From positions 9,362,001-9,426,000 of the forward strand of contig OY755177.1 of the NCBI GenBank assembly GCA_963576735.1: DNA of 64,000 bases, in the 5' to 3' direction. Below are positions 12,906 to 26,340 of the stretch, piece after piece (positions within the stretch are counted from its first letter, which is position 1; every line of letters begins with the position of its first letter). The DNA is from Bedellia somnulentella (Eukaryota; Arthropoda; Insecta; Lepidoptera; Bedelliidae). A model generated the notes under the pieces. The model had not been told where the DNA came from, searched no databases, and was given only the letters and a program-made list of their open reading frames with translations. The translations under genes were made by a program, and so were the position numbers.

Positions 12906-13267
12906 CGACATGATAGTCCAGTGGGTAGAACACCCGCCCGAAAACAGAAGGGCGTGAGTTCCAATCCTGGGACGGGCCTACATCAATTTGTCCTTTCTAA
13001 AGTCATATGTGTGGTTAATTTATCATGGTTGCTAACGGTGAGGGAAAACATCGTGAGGAAACCCACATGGCTGAGTTGTACTTAGTCATGTGACAGTGTA
13101 TTCGTTCAAAACGGCGATAGGCCTGCCCCCTATCACGTGAGTACACTGTCTAAGCAAAACGTGGGTACCTTCTCTGGAAACTAGATGGCGCTTGCCATGT
13201 GAGTTCAGGAGTATTGGTACCTCTGCCAACCCCTTCGGGGATAAACGGCGTGAACGTTTATGTTATG
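12906..13267 (+). mobile_element. F2 SINE, near full length, with TSD
   Basis: Head GATAGTCCAGTGGGTAGAAC with B box GTTCCAATCCTGGGACGGG, conserved body and 3' tail GGATAAACGGCGTGAACGTT. An 11-bp duplication with one mismatch (AAACTTTGTAG at 12895 and AAACTATGTAG at 13268) flanks it. Confidence 0.88.
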
Positions 13268-15696
13268 TAAACTATGTAGTGTCAGCTTAAATACGGCTTC
13301 TACTACTATTCGCAGAGGAGAAGAAGGCTAAAACGGCCACCGATTCTAGTTTTCAATTTTATTGTAACTTTTCCATTACGGAAGAACGAAGGTTAATTAG
13401 GAGTAATGATTTCGAATAAATGTAAATAAGGTTAATTGATTACATTAATTCATGAGTAAATCAATTTTATTACAATTATTTCTATTATCATAACTCTGGA
13501 GAAAATACCTGTGCGCAGCTTAAAGAAGGCGTTCCCATAGCCCATAAATTAACATTGCAGCCCATTAAAATTAAATTCATTGGTATGTTAATAAAAACAA
13601 GACCGAGAATTGTCAGACAAATTGTGATTAGCTATGACAGCAACCATCCAATAAAAAAACATAAAGTTAATAACTTAATAATGGTCAGAGATCAAATGAA
13701 AATACAGTGAAGTACTGACGACGCGTCTGTCTTCATAAATGCTCTTAAAAGCTTAAACACACGTTCGAACATTGAAAACTAATCGAATGATTGTCGCTTG
13801 TTTGTTTTATATTGCTTCGTCACGGTCGGGTGAAGACAAGATTTTCAGATAAATTGAGCAGTAATAACGGGTTCCGTCGAGTTTGTTTGAAAATTGAAGT
13901 GAGACATCAATTTCGATACAATAGGTGGTCCACATGAAAACATCGGTCGACGACTTGACGAGGAGACGTTCTAACCATTATTTTTGTGGATCGTAGCACA
14001 ATTCGATCTAAAGAAAAATGAGTTTTTAAACATGGTTCACTTATCACTTTCGGATTAGAATTTTCAAGAAACTATATTCAATGTTAGTATGATGAAGTTA
14101 ATTGACTTTTTTATATGCAAACACGACAGATAAAGTCTTCTGCAGGGTGTAAGTGTATCCTCTTACGTCTCGCTTTGCCAGCCATTTCTATACGGATTCA
14201 ACCAAGGTAAGGTAAGGTATTATAGTCCGAACTATCAATAAGTACATGTGTGATCTTTGGAATCAAATCAAGGCAAGTAAAGAAAAAAAAGACTCACTTA
14301 AAAAAAATTGGCCGTATACAACGTCGCAGCATGTCGTACTCAATGTTTTTACAACTATCCAAAATAGATTGCAAGTTTTATACTTTTATGGCAGCGGCAG
14401 GAAATTATTTTGTACTGCATGTTAGCGATAACAAATGCTATAAACCGAACAATTAAGTTAAATTATTAATTAACAAAATAATTCCAACACAAAAATCGTT
14501 CGTACAATAAAACTTAATTCATGAAACGAGCTACATCTAAAACACAAAAATATGAATTCTGTCTTTACAAAAACTTGGTCCCAACTTAGTTCCGAGTCAA
14601 GTGTAGCCCATAATTCTTACCAAGCGATAATCTTAAAAGGTTTCCCATTATTTCATGGGTCTTAAGTGGTACCACAGTTTTTATACAAATTAAGAAACAC
14701 AGTTCTATCGCCATTTTACTAATACATTCGATCCTCATTAAAGTGTCATCGAACGTTTAAAATATGAATAAAATTTTAGATAAAGAGAACTAGCAAAAAA
14801 CTTATATCATGAACGTTAAGAATTATATTCCGAGTCTTATGCTGTGTAACTAAGGTGTATAATAGAATGAGTGCTGGTGTTAAGAAACTATATGTAGATG
14901 TAGACATAGGCTAGTCGGCTAATAGGCGAATCGAGTTGAATGTCACAAAAGGAGCAAGGCGGAGGCTGCCCGCGCGTGCTCTGCGGCCGCGATATGGCAC
15001 GAGTCAAGCGTTGCCAACGCGAATCACCTAACTATACTTTGACAGCTTATATTATGTCTAGACTAATGGTAGTTCGTTGCCTTTACACTACGTACTTATA
15101 AGAATCGCACGGAGCAACACAAATCAATGTCTAGAAGCTAGAAAATATTTAGATGTATTCATCGCTTTGTTTGTTTGTGGCTCTATAGTTTAGTTTTTTC
15201 TGTCTTTATTAACTTATACATGTTTGTTACTCAGGAATGCGGTTTGTTAATCGATAAACACCAAAAGTTAGCATATGTGTCATCCTTACAATGAACCGTT
15301 CACTAATTTGTGGCTTCACTCAGCCTTTGGCACAACACGTTTCTTTTTAGTTCACTTACTATGACCCTAATCGGATTTGAAGGTGAAAGTAGCAGATTTT
15401 GAGTTGTTTATTAGCAAACCCAGAGTGTTATAAACCAAGTTAAATTAGTTGCGTAGATATTAAATGAATTATATGAAAATTAGCGTATATAATTAAAACT
15501 TATAGGATATATACAAATTCAAGACATATAATTTGATATCTCAAAATATTGTAAGAATTAACAGAGCGGTATTGGACTTCTCTTGACCAACAAAGGGAAA
15601 ACCATAGTAGGTTTTGCAAAAAAAATGATGAATAGTTTAAAAGAAAGTACACCTATTCTATAAAAGTTTGCAATGATCTCATTGTTACATACCGAT
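13268..15696. other. No gene seen
   Basis: AT-rich; one CpG-rich patch (GGAGGCTGCCCGCGCGTGCT at about 14961) without a recognisable ORF. Confidence 0.45.
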
Positions 15697-15857
15697 AATT
15701 GAAGGGGTCCCCCGAATAACGTTGTAACAAACATTTTTTTTGCATCGATTTTTTGACGGAAAAACGTTTTATACAGCCTAATGGACAGGCCAAGCATTAA
15801 AAAAAAACAAGTTTTTATTTTGCTACTTATAACGTTATTCGGGGGACCCCTTCAATT
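15697..15857. mobile_element. 161-bp MITE with 25-28 bp terminal inverted repeats
   Basis: The ends AATTGAAGGGGTCCCCCGAA and its reverse complement (15838-15857) form terminal inverted repeats extending to AACGTT. The middle is A/T-rich and non-coding. The superfamily is not assigned. Confidence 0.8.
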
Positions 15858-18800
15858 GACAGCCTAACGTTTAATGAGTGTTCCATAACATTCATGTACC
15901 GCCCAAGAACAAAAGATTGAGAACAATCATATGACCAACTCGTGCGTTTTCGATATCCATTCGATCATACAAAGCCCACCGGCTATCAGTCCACCACGCA
16001 TCATAAATATTCGAGAACTCTTTTCGAAATAACACCATAACTAAGTCAGCGTATCGGAGAGCCGTAAAGATGACGACATCGTATCGGTAAGGATGATGTC
16101 CACACACTCATTAATGATGGTCATTTGTCAACGTCAGCACACAATGAGATTGTCCACGTCAACGCTCTTGTCCAAGTGCAGTATAAAGCTGCCCAGCTTT
16201 CTTGTTAAAGGTCACGACTCAGCATAATTTTTGAAACATCGATGATAGAGGTATGGAAATCGTCCAGCAGAGACATCTTCAATTAACAATATTGTCTTTT
16301 TGACGGTACCGGTACCGCTCTCAACTTTGTGAACAATAGAAGAGCAAAATCATCAGATTATAAAGGTCACCGTCATATTTCTCGGTTTTCAACGTAATTA
16401 AACGTTTGTAACAAAAGTATCACTGGTAAATCTACTGAGGCCTGAGACAAGAAAGCTTAACAATAGTACTTTCAAAACTCGACTGAGCTTTTATTTCATG
16501 AACAATAGTTATTGAAAAGTGATGTGCTTCTAAAATACGACTATAATACAATTGAAATAAGTAACTTTTAATGGTATGTTTCATATGTACTTCATGCATA
16601 ATTAAGATGCCAAAAGAAGTATAACATGAGCGAAATAAAGCCCTCAAATATTATAAGATTTGAAGGTTCTACGATGTACTCTGCAAATAAAGAGTTTCTT
16701 CAGATTTATCAAACTATCCACACTTTTATAACTATTTTCTCAAATGTTAAAACTAGACGATACTTTTGTGTAAATATAGGGATTATATTTCTACAATCCA
16801 AATGAAAAGCTGAGAGAAGTATCTAATATAATAAATGTAGGTTGCTTTAATTTATAGCCGTTATATTTGTGATGTCATATCATAACTCCCGAGCTCTATT
16901 GTTCTAAGCTATGGTACCACTCGGAGATAATTCAGTCGTGATGCAGAGCTATATCTCGATGAAAGCGATCACGATTACCTCCTGCGCTAAGGACAGCAGT
17001 GGCACGAACTTTCTGATACAAATTGTCAACGTTCGAATTTAGATACTCTTATTAGATAACAGCCAAAGTGTAGATGTGAACGTGACATGGGACTTGTTTT
17101 CTTAAGAGTGTAAGTATGGGTTAACAATAACAACTCTGTAACGTATAGCTTATGTAAGATATTGATCTACCGCTAGACGGTTTTTAGTTTATTAGGCTCT
17201 CTTGGTTGTCTCTTCCCTTTAGTACATAATCCTAATAAACAAATACACTATCTTATTCACTAAAAAGACACAGATACACAGTTAGTGGAAACTGTTTTCA
17301 AATACGGTAATTCAAAAGAAAGGCACGGCATAGGCGGTGACCATTATACTTTCCGAAACCAGTCCTAAAGCAAATAAACAATATTTTTGTACGTGATCTT
17401 CGGGCAAGAGCACCCTTAATAAGTTAGTTCGGAAATGTAAAGCCATCTACCAAAGTAAAACGCTATACTATCAGAAGCAGCCGAAGCTACACCAATTTTA
17501 AGGTTTCGTAGCTGAATGACAAAAAAGGAAATCTTTATAGATTCGTAAAGTCTGTCTGTCTGTTCTTTAGTCAGGCCGAGTTTACACCTATTCAAGAATA
17601 TATAAGAAATTAGAAACAAGAATATTCCTATAAAACTTCATGCCGATTGAATTCCAAAGATACTTTTAAGAGTGTCAATTAAACCAAAAAACCTTTTAAA
17701 GTAAAACGTCAAAGTCTACTTCGTCGTAGTGAACTTGGCAAACGTAAACGTGTCTTAAACGTAAGTGGTAATGCAAGGCGGCGCCTGTAGCTATCTCCAT
17801 CCAGATACCAAATGTGGGGTTGTCAAAGAGATCCCGCCGCGACAGCGATGGGTGACACAGATAACCCTTCCCTATGAACCTTGAAAGTCGGTCCCACTCA
17901 CTTCCTATGGGAAGCGGTTTCATCAAAAACAGTCGTGTACTAAAACAATCGCATAACAATCACTATTTTCTTTTTTTTTATAAAATATTCAAGTAAAGTT
18001 AAGCCCGCTGTATTTTTTATAAAAGGATATAAATTTGATGATCAAATGTAACTTTAACGTCTGTTTTAAATTACAAGCTTATAGAGATATAGTAATGTGT
18101 TAAGATTCCACCTTGTTGCAATAATATTTTGATCATAAATATTTTTTGTCCGTTTGCTTTACTGTACATTGGACCCTATTTGCACATCACATTATTCGCG
18201 AGTTAAGTTTTTTAAGTATTATTATTTGAGTGCAATTGTGCAATTTGTCAAATAGGCTCATTTCAAGTGAAAGATTCATATTCTAATAACTCTGTATTGT
18301 TATAATTTCGTCTGCAGTAGCTGCATCTACCAGAAAAATATGTCACCGCTTGATACGAATTTACGAACCCTTAAAACCAGATGCAAAGTCAGAGTTTTTC
18401 AACACTCTCTAAGCTCGATTGGATGTGATAAGATAATATATCTAATTCAGTCTCAGCTATTCAGTAATGTGCACTTATCTTATATGTTTTTTCTTGTGTA
18501 TTAGTATAAAAAAAACTATAATGCACAGGACAGAAGAGGGGTTTTTAAATCAGTATTTGATATACTACCATAAGTTATCAACCAATTAGAATGTTCTTAT
18601 TAGCATTTTTCTATTAACCATTTTGGTAACTGAAAGGATCATTATTATTCACAAAATAAAACAAGATTTTCGATTTTTGCCAATCACAGAAAAACCCACT
18701 AAAACGTGTGTAAAATTTGTTCTCAACTAAAGAACTAAAAATCAATTATCGATTTTCCACACATGCATTTATAATTCAATGTTTCACGATTGTGTAAATT

Positions 18801-19494
18801 ATTTATGAAAACGAAAAATTCTACTACCAATATTGTATCCAAGAACGCATATGTGAGCAAAATTACAAGTTTTTATGTGTGTTAATGTAGAAAGAAGCTA
18901 ATCCCACCTGGCGATGGCGCGTGCCGCTCACCTGTTATTACGGCCAGCCCACTAGATACCACTTAAACATGTACCATCTACAAACCACCCATTATCATTT
19001 CGTCTAGCCTGCTATTACCTATATACTCGTACGGAGAGAATAGAGCGTGTTTATCACAACTAGACCAGACAGAGTTATTACTTCTAATAGGTTATTAAAC
19101 GCTTGAAAAAATACAAAGTTCAATAAGTAGGCTGGTAAACAGCATTACGAGCCGACTGATACACCTTACTAACAGTTTCTCACTATAATTTCTATTACAC
19201 GTTCACATTTAACAATCTTCTCTGTATTTAACTGGTTGTTAAGGTAATTTAGGTTTGACATATTGGTGACATTCAAATTAATTGATCATATTCATTTAGC
19301 TTAAGTTAGTTCAAAATGAACTTCTTCCCGGTGTATTTTGAAAGGAAAACTAAATAAGAGGCATATAATGTGGCATCATTATTTATGTTTTTTCCCTTGG
19401 TTTATACCATACGGCATTCAAATCTATTATACCGAAGTTCTTCGTAACTCTGTAAATGTAAAAATCCTGCGTTTTGGTATAACACAGGCTTAGT
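15858..19494. other. No assignable gene; two unrecognised open frames
   Basis: Minus-strand open frames at 15892-16107 and 17696-17959 have fairly complex composition (for example YDVVIFTALRYADLVMVLFR and PLPIGSEWDRLSRFIGKGYL) but match no family I know and show no phase-consistent partner exons. A patch at 18905-18955 has two CACCTG E-boxes. Confidence 0.35.
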
Positions 19495-19795
19495 ATTTTC
19501 TAAGATTTTCACGATTGCACATTATAATTAAAACAACTGTTGATTTTTGGATATTTTAATCGCGTGTTATTACGTTGTTTTTAAAGCCCGACGTTTCAAA
19601 AACTTTTCAGTTATCATGGTCACGGGAAGACTGAGGTGTTATTTGTCATTATACAGTACCATAACATTATTAATATTAACTACCTTTACAAAATTTTCTT
19701 TTTGTACATAGCAAATAACTTGACATACATTTGCGTTTAATATTTGCTATGTACAAAAAAAATTTTTCTAAGGTAGTTAATTTGTGTGTTAGTTA
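19495..19795 (+). mobile_element. Penelope-like element terminal fragment
   Basis: Shares about 230 bp with the element at 45.1 kb (ATTTTCACGATTGCACATTA, CATGGTCACGGGAAGACTGA, TTTGTCATTATACAGTAC). It also contains an internal inverted pair around TTTGCTATGTACAAAAA (19695-19770). It has no coding part. Confidence 0.6.
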
Positions 19796-20440
19796 ATTTG
19801 TGAGTCGGTGCCAGCCTGCGTGATGGATGGATAATAAGTGTGTATTTGGCACTTCATGTACATGTACAATGTACTATACCTACATGGTAGGGTAAATTGA
19901 TATTTATATGTATTACCATTTAAAACGTTATGCAATAGATATATATTGTTTAGATTGTAGGTAATAATCAGAGATAGATAGCAGGGTGAATTTAATTTTG
20001 TTTGTCTGGCACCGACTCAAAAATAAATTTAAGAGAATTTTACGATTTAGATAGGTTGAACTGACGCATGTGGAACAAAGAAGTTCCTAAGGTGTTAATC
20101 ACAGTACTCATATTTAATTAAAAAAGTTATATCTTACTTTTTAGTACTTGTTTGTTTATTTTCGGTAGTTTTTTCAACTATGAAATTGATTTTCTTTTTG
20201 TTAAAATTATTTTATTTTACGAGTTTTAGAGATGGGTAGACCTGGCAAAGATGCCTCTCGAATGAGGAAACGACGGTTACTGTATTATTCTTCGTATTTC
20301 TGGTATTTCTATTATTGTACGAATTGAAGATTTTGGTATAATGCACAGTATTAAATAAGCTCAACCATATGCAACTGCACATTGTTCTTGAAATCCCTTG
20401 AAATTTACAATTCTACATCTTGACTCAAAAAAGAATTAAG

Positions 20441-20609
20441 CGTTCACGCCGAATATCCCCGAAGGGGTTAGCAGAGGTACTAATACTTCTGAACATCACG
20501 TGACATTTTCACCTGTTGTTCAGAGTACCCACGATTTGCTTGGACAGTGTACTCACGTAATACAGGGCAGGCCTATCGGCGTTTTGAACAAATACGCTGT
20601 CACATGATT
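20441..20609 (-). mobile_element. F2 SINE, truncated
   Basis: Minus-strand 3' half of F2 (GCGTTCACGCCGAATATCCC to the CGCTGTCACATGA block); the head is missing. It is followed at about 20615-20660 by CCATCATCAGATCCTGATC-type sequence that may be part of another old repeat. Confidence 0.8.
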
Positions 20610-22170
20610 GTGAGTTTCGACAGTCCCCTCAATTTCCTGGGATGCCATCATCAGATCCTGATCTCATGGTACTTTCTCGGTAACAGTAACATAACAAAAG
20701 AAATGTATAATGAACCTGTACTTCTCTTCATAAAAGCTACGAAGAGGAGCATAAATCTATATATTAATGTTGATCTATTACCTAACTCCTAGTGATTGAG
20801 GAACTACACCTTCCATCATCAGTTCAGCAACATAACATTATGATTTCTAGAAGCAAATGCCAATATAACTTCAGAAAATATGTAAAAAGCGGTACATGTG
20901 CCTATAAAATTATAAAATATAATTATATATAATAATCAAAATCGGTTTTTAAATGGCGAAGAAATCGGCGAACAACCATAAAAAAAAATATACGGTCGAA
21001 TTGAGAACACTCCTTTTTTTGAATTCGGTTTAAAAGTAGCGATACGGTTATGCTTCATAAGGCAACTTCAGATTGTCCAAATAGGCAAAGTGCAGCACAA
21101 AACCTTTGATGTATATGGTGAAATGAAAGCAAACTTGAGACCGTTTGAATTGCACTATTGTATTTTATCTTTTGGTTGATACACAGGCAAATAAGGGATT
21201 TTCAAACATCATCGTTGATTTAACCATGTAATTTTAAGTTTAGACGGTAAAAATTACAGTATTAGCATGTAATTTAACCAGCAAAATCTAAAACTTGTAA
21301 AATTTTCAAATACGAATCAACGCTTTAGGTCACAGACCTCGGTTTAATTAAATGAACAACAAAGACTTGTAACAATACAGAAAGGCACGTTTACTTCTGC
21401 TCTGCGGAAACACGTCACCGATTCCGTAATAAAAATATCCGCGTGTATACGACAGAACTATTACCCGTTTAAAAACATAACTCGTATTTTTTAGTCATAC
21501 TCATAACAAATGTCATAAGATTTTATGATCGGAAATTAAGCGAACCTTTTTTCAAATCTGATCAAAACGCAGGCATTCATTAATTAAAGATAAGAATCGG
21601 TTTAATCTGCCACTTTTAGAGCAACCTAATTAATGCTTAAAAATCCTTGTTCACTGAGTCGTTTAGGGATCGTCGCTAAGAGATACAATTAGTGGTTTTC
21701 CACATCGATGCAAACCATCCATTTAAAATGAAAAATTATTTGACTGTTCCTCAAAAGAAAATTATCTACTATTTCCTCGCAAGTGAGATTATAGTAAAGT
21801 AATATTTGTCAGAAGAACATGAACATAGTCTTATAAAATATGGAACTTTCATTTAAGGTTCTCGGATCCTTTAACTCTATGGAAATGTTCATAGTCCCTC
21901 AACACCTATTCACAACGGAAAAGAGATATCAGGGAAAATTTCAATAAATTTGTCCCACTTCCTGGAAGGAAAGGTGAATTATCTCAAAAACCGTATCCCA
22001 GTGAAAACCACCTACAAGGCGAAGAGCTCCTAGGTAGTATAGGACTATATTAATAAACGTATGAAAACAACTTACTGGGAATAGAATATCTTGCTTTGCG
22101 CATTGGCGCAATTCATCAGAAGTCTCCTTGTACCTCAGCACCAGACACTATTAAGATTAGTATTGTATAT
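20610..22170. other. No gene seen
   Basis: AT-rich sequence; 20615-20860 may be an old interspersed repeat (GGGATGCCATCATCAGATCC). Confidence 0.4.
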
Positions 22171-22182
22171 AAAACTTATCAA

Positions 22183-22550
22183 CATACATAAACGTTCACG
22201 CCGAATATCCCCGAAGGGGTTGGCAGAGGTACTAATACTTCTGAACATCACGTGACTTTGTCACCTGGTGTTCAGAGTACCCACGTTTTGCATGGACAGT
22301 GTACTCACGTGATAGGGGGCAGGCCTATCGCCGTTTTGTACGAATACACTGTCACATGACTAAGTACAACTCGGCCATGTGGGTTTCCTCACGATGTTTT
22401 CCCTCACCGTTAACAACCATGATAAATTAACCACACATATGTCTTTTTTTTTTTTTTTAGAAAAGACAAATTGGTGTAGGCCCGACCCAGGATTTGAACA
22501 CTAGTCGTTTGCACGATAACCGAGTGTTCTACCCACTGGGCTATCACGGT
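22183..22550 (-). mobile_element. F2 SINE, full length, with TSD
   Basis: A minus-strand complete copy, nearly identical to the 9.07-kb copy including the internal A-run. The perfect 12-bp duplication AAAACTTATCAA lies at 22171-22182 and 22551-22562. The tRNA-like head is at the right end (plus strand ACCCACTGGGCTATCACGGT). Confidence 0.92.
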
Positions 22551-22562
22551 AAAACTTATCAA

Positions 22563-23939
22563 GTCGCCTAATTAAACACACATTAAATACCTCCAGCAGC
22601 GGTAGATGATGCGTCACACTAGGCCCGACTAGTATAGTAGTTTTGATAAACGAAATGCGGAGAGCAAATGCGTTTAAAATCACAATTTGATACAGTATTC
22701 ATGTACTTGCTGATACTATAGAGTACATGATTCAAGGTGGTTACTTTTATCAACTGCAGGTTTGTTATGGTTTGTGCTAAAATATACATAGTAAGGGACT
22801 TTATGCTCTGGTGTTGACATCATAGAAGTTACTTTCAATCGTTTTTTTACGTTTTACTTCAGTATATTTATTGTTTTTAGGATTGATTCTATGTTCCATA
22901 TTTTGTTCTCAATAGTAGCGATGTCACAAAATAAGTTTGGAAGAGAATTGTGCATAGGTTTCTCCTTGACATTTCTTGACTGACAAATGCATTTCTTTCC
23001 TAATCTTTGTAGTTCATCTCCCTGTATTACCTGTCAGAACTCTCCAATAGTTGATAATTCGCACACACACGCACTCAATGATTTCCATACTTCATCAATA
23101 ATTTAGATAGATAGATAACTCGTTTATTTATGTTAACATAACACCACATACAATATGAAAAACAATACATAAAGTGAAAAAAAAAAAAAAAACAATATTT
23201 TAAACTTAAAATTAGTGCTATGGTAACACAAACTAGGTCTAATTTGTCTAGGTTTAGAGGAAAAGGATATGAAATTCTTATAGTACAACACTTAGATACG
23301 CCTTTAGTTAATATTACGAGTATTTTTTATCATTTATGGTTCTAAATTATTGGTTTTAATACAAAACTATAGATTCAAAATACTTGAGCATATGGAGTTG
23401 AGTGGGAGAGAGTAGCAGCAATATGTTTTCGTAGGAATTTGAAGTGTAATGTGAATAATCACAATAAAAGTATGAACACTCGTTCGTGAGATATTTTTAA
23501 AGAATGTGCAGAGATATCATTATCAAAACTGCTTGAGAAATATTCAGGATTATTTAAACTTCAACTAATCATGGCGTCGCAGAAATTTGGTCTAAAAAAT
23601 TGCCTTAATCTTACATAATAGCGGTTAAAACAACTAATGAAAATAATGATCGGAAGTAACGAAATAGAAAGCCTAGGTCACGGTGTATTTAGTTAGTAGT
23701 AGTATGAATGGCGGTTGTGGCACCCATTTTATTAAAATAAATGAACGAAAGTTCTCAAAACAGTGCCAAGCCGGTGTCGAGTATCATTTTGTAACGAACT
23801 TCCATTACAAAACACTAAACGAGCCATTGTGAGTTCTAGGAAATAATTCTTAAGAAACTGCTTTTCTTATGAATTTTTCTTACAAATATGTTGATGTACT
23901 TAGTATTTATTTGTTTATACATACATACTCAAACAAACT
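22563..23939. other. No gene seen
   Basis: AT-rich with short simple repeats (AGAT run near 23107, A-run near 23180). Confidence 0.5.
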
Positions 23940-24282
23940 CAACATTCACGCAATAGATCCACTAAGGGATGGCAGAGGTATTAATATAGCTAAACTTTAC
24001 ATTTTAGACACTGATGTTCAGAGTACCCATATTTTCGCTTAGAAAGTGCATTCGCGTGATAGGGAGCAGGCCTATCGCCGCGGTTTGCAAACACACTGTC
24101 ACATGGCTAAATACAATTCAGTCACGTGGTTTTCCTGATGATTTTCCTCACCGTTAACAAGCTTGATAAACTGACAACACACATGACTTTATGAAAGATA
24201 CATGGATATGGGTAAATTCAAGATTTAAACTCTAGTCTCCTGCATGAAACGGCACTTCTTTTATTGAGCTATCACGGTTCAT
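23940..24282 (-). mobile_element. F2 SINE, old degenerate copy
   Basis: The body and head are recognisable (GATAGGGAGCAGGCCTATCG, TTGAGCTATCACGGTTC) but with many substitutions and a lost A-run. Confidence 0.8.
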
Positions 24283-24807
24283 CAAACCACACTAATTTAA
24301 CAATGAAAGTGTTGTTCACCAATAAATTGGTAACATGGCGAACATGTCAATGTCATTAAGTTGCTAATAAAATTTGTAAAATGTGCGTCGTTCTGTCGGC
24401 AATTGATACAATCGAATGGTCTCCTCCATAGCATGGGGTGTGTGAGTGAGATTATGATTATGACACTTGATAAGTGAGATACAGTCAGATCTTGAATAAA
24501 TGACTTGTCAGTATCTTACTCTCCCACGTCCCATGCTACGGCGTTTTGATTGCATAGTATATAGTATTGTATAGACCTAAACTTCAGAAAAACAGTAACT
24601 ACTTTCAGGTAAGACTTAGGTGGGAGAAAGTTATATATTATTTATTTATATAAGCCAAATAAAAATTTGACATAATTTTTCACCCAGCCTTAAAGAATGG
24701 CTTGGAAGTCGTTCATGATGAAGCTTGGGCTACCCATTCTTACGGTTGTATCCAAAATAGAGAGAACCCAAAGGTTATATAGCAGTTATAGCTATAGACA
24801 GACATAA

Positions 24808-25145
24808 CATAACATATACTCACGACATTAGTTCCCTTTGGGGTAGGCGGAGACAATCGATTGCCACTTTGTACGATCCTGACAAACCTCTCTAGCTTCG
24901 TTTACATCCATCAATCTTCTCGCACAAATTTTATTCTTCATACTTCGGACGCCTACCTTATTGAGCACACTTGCTGTTTGGTACAAATGTGTCCTCCGAG
25001 GTCGTCCCCTACTAACATTACCATCCATATTAGCTCTATAAATTTATTTTACCAATTTACTATCATCCATCCTCTCTATGTGCCCAAACCATCTAAACGT
25101 TTCTTTTTCTTTCTTTTTTACAATATCATCTTTCAAAGACAGACT
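24808..25145 (-). mobile_element. LINE 3'-end remnant (family L)
   Basis: The minus strand encodes MDGNVSRGRPRRTHLYQTAS and [20 protein letters not shown] then SAYPKGN. This is the C-terminus of a non-LTR retrotransposon ORF2, followed by the GTGAGTATATG tail. The upstream RT domain is not present. Confidence 0.82.
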
Positions 25146-26159
25146 ACTTATTTTTCTCCAACGGTTACTCATGATCAGCCTGGCATACGAATCAGTCATG
25201 TACAATTATCATTGACATCTGAACCCAACTGCAAACTAACCTGTTGAATCAAAATATTTCCTACTGCTTACCAAAAAAAAACGACAGTGGAAATTATTGA
25301 CATTCTTTCTATTAATATTTAGTAAACCTAAACCTAACTATATGAAACTTGCTAAACCATCATTACTATCCGCGCCTTATTAAAATGCTGTATTGTATTG
25401 GCTTTATCATCCTGCAAGCAAAACACTGCATGCCCAGCTTGCAGATATAGCCGAATATATCAAACATTATTGTCTGTATTATTATCTGTATGCAATAAAG
25501 TGTTCAAATAAATAAATAAATTATTTCTTATGCAATTAAGATTCAATATTATGCCAGATTTGTTTCAGGGTTATAATTATAAACTTATAAAGTATTATGA
25601 CTATAGTAGTATAGGAAGAGAATTGTGACGATTGAAAAAAAACTTATAAGAATATGACTGATAAACGATAATCTGAATAAGTATGTTTTCTTTTAGTTTA
25701 AATCTTTCCACTTTCAATATTTGCACTTATCATAAAAGCAGGTTCCTAGAAATCATATTGAAGTTTTAGGACAAAATTAGCTCTCAAATTAAAGCAACAG
25801 TAGAGTCTTATTTGATTAATAAGTTTTAAATTCATCATCAAAATATCACAGCACCATTAAGAAGATGTAGTTAATATTAAATCACAAAAATATAAGTTAC
25901 AATACGTACGAGGTACGTAAAATGACAAAAAAACTAACGGAATAATAATTTGTGAAAAAGTTGAACCTACCAGATGAAATCCCAGTATGCAAGATCCAAA
26001 ACAAAAACTAGTTGTTTGCAAATTAAGTTCACAGCTCTCCCAACAGGTTAACCTTCAAATAACAATCCTTGGAGACGAAGCACAAAAAAATCCACTTATT
26101 AAAAATCACAATCACAAAACTGTCTGGAAGTCAATCAGCCGAAATTAAAAGAAATATGA
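25146..26159. other. No gene seen
   Basis: AT-rich, featureless apart from short A/T runs and a possible old LINE tail (AATAAATAAATAAATT near 25511). Confidence 0.5.
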
Positions 26160-26340
26160 AAGTTAGGAGTTTCGCGCCAAAGATAATTTCGAGCGCAAAG
26201 GCGGTGACGCGCGACTCAGCCAAAGCTTGTTGGCCGTATGGGATTCGTATCCGAAGCCGGCCTCCGAGACGCCAAGCGGGCATTCTACGAGGTTCAAGTG
26301 TTCAAGAGCGTCGCTATAAAAAAAACTAAACTTCAACTCA
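26160..26340. other. CpG-rich island with a TATA-like box, role unknown
   Basis: A locally GC- and CpG-rich segment (GCGCCAAAG, GGTGACGCGCGACTC, AAGCCGGCCTCCGAGACGCC) in AT-rich DNA, ending GCTATAAAAA at 26314. It could be an unannotated promoter or 5' UTR on either strand, including an upstream exon of the minus-strand USP-like gene. No convincing protein or splice site was found. Confidence 0.3.

Noticed and set aside
24861..25247. A 128-codon plus-strand gene
   Set aside because: It is antisense to a LINE ORF2 C-terminus, which explains the open frame.
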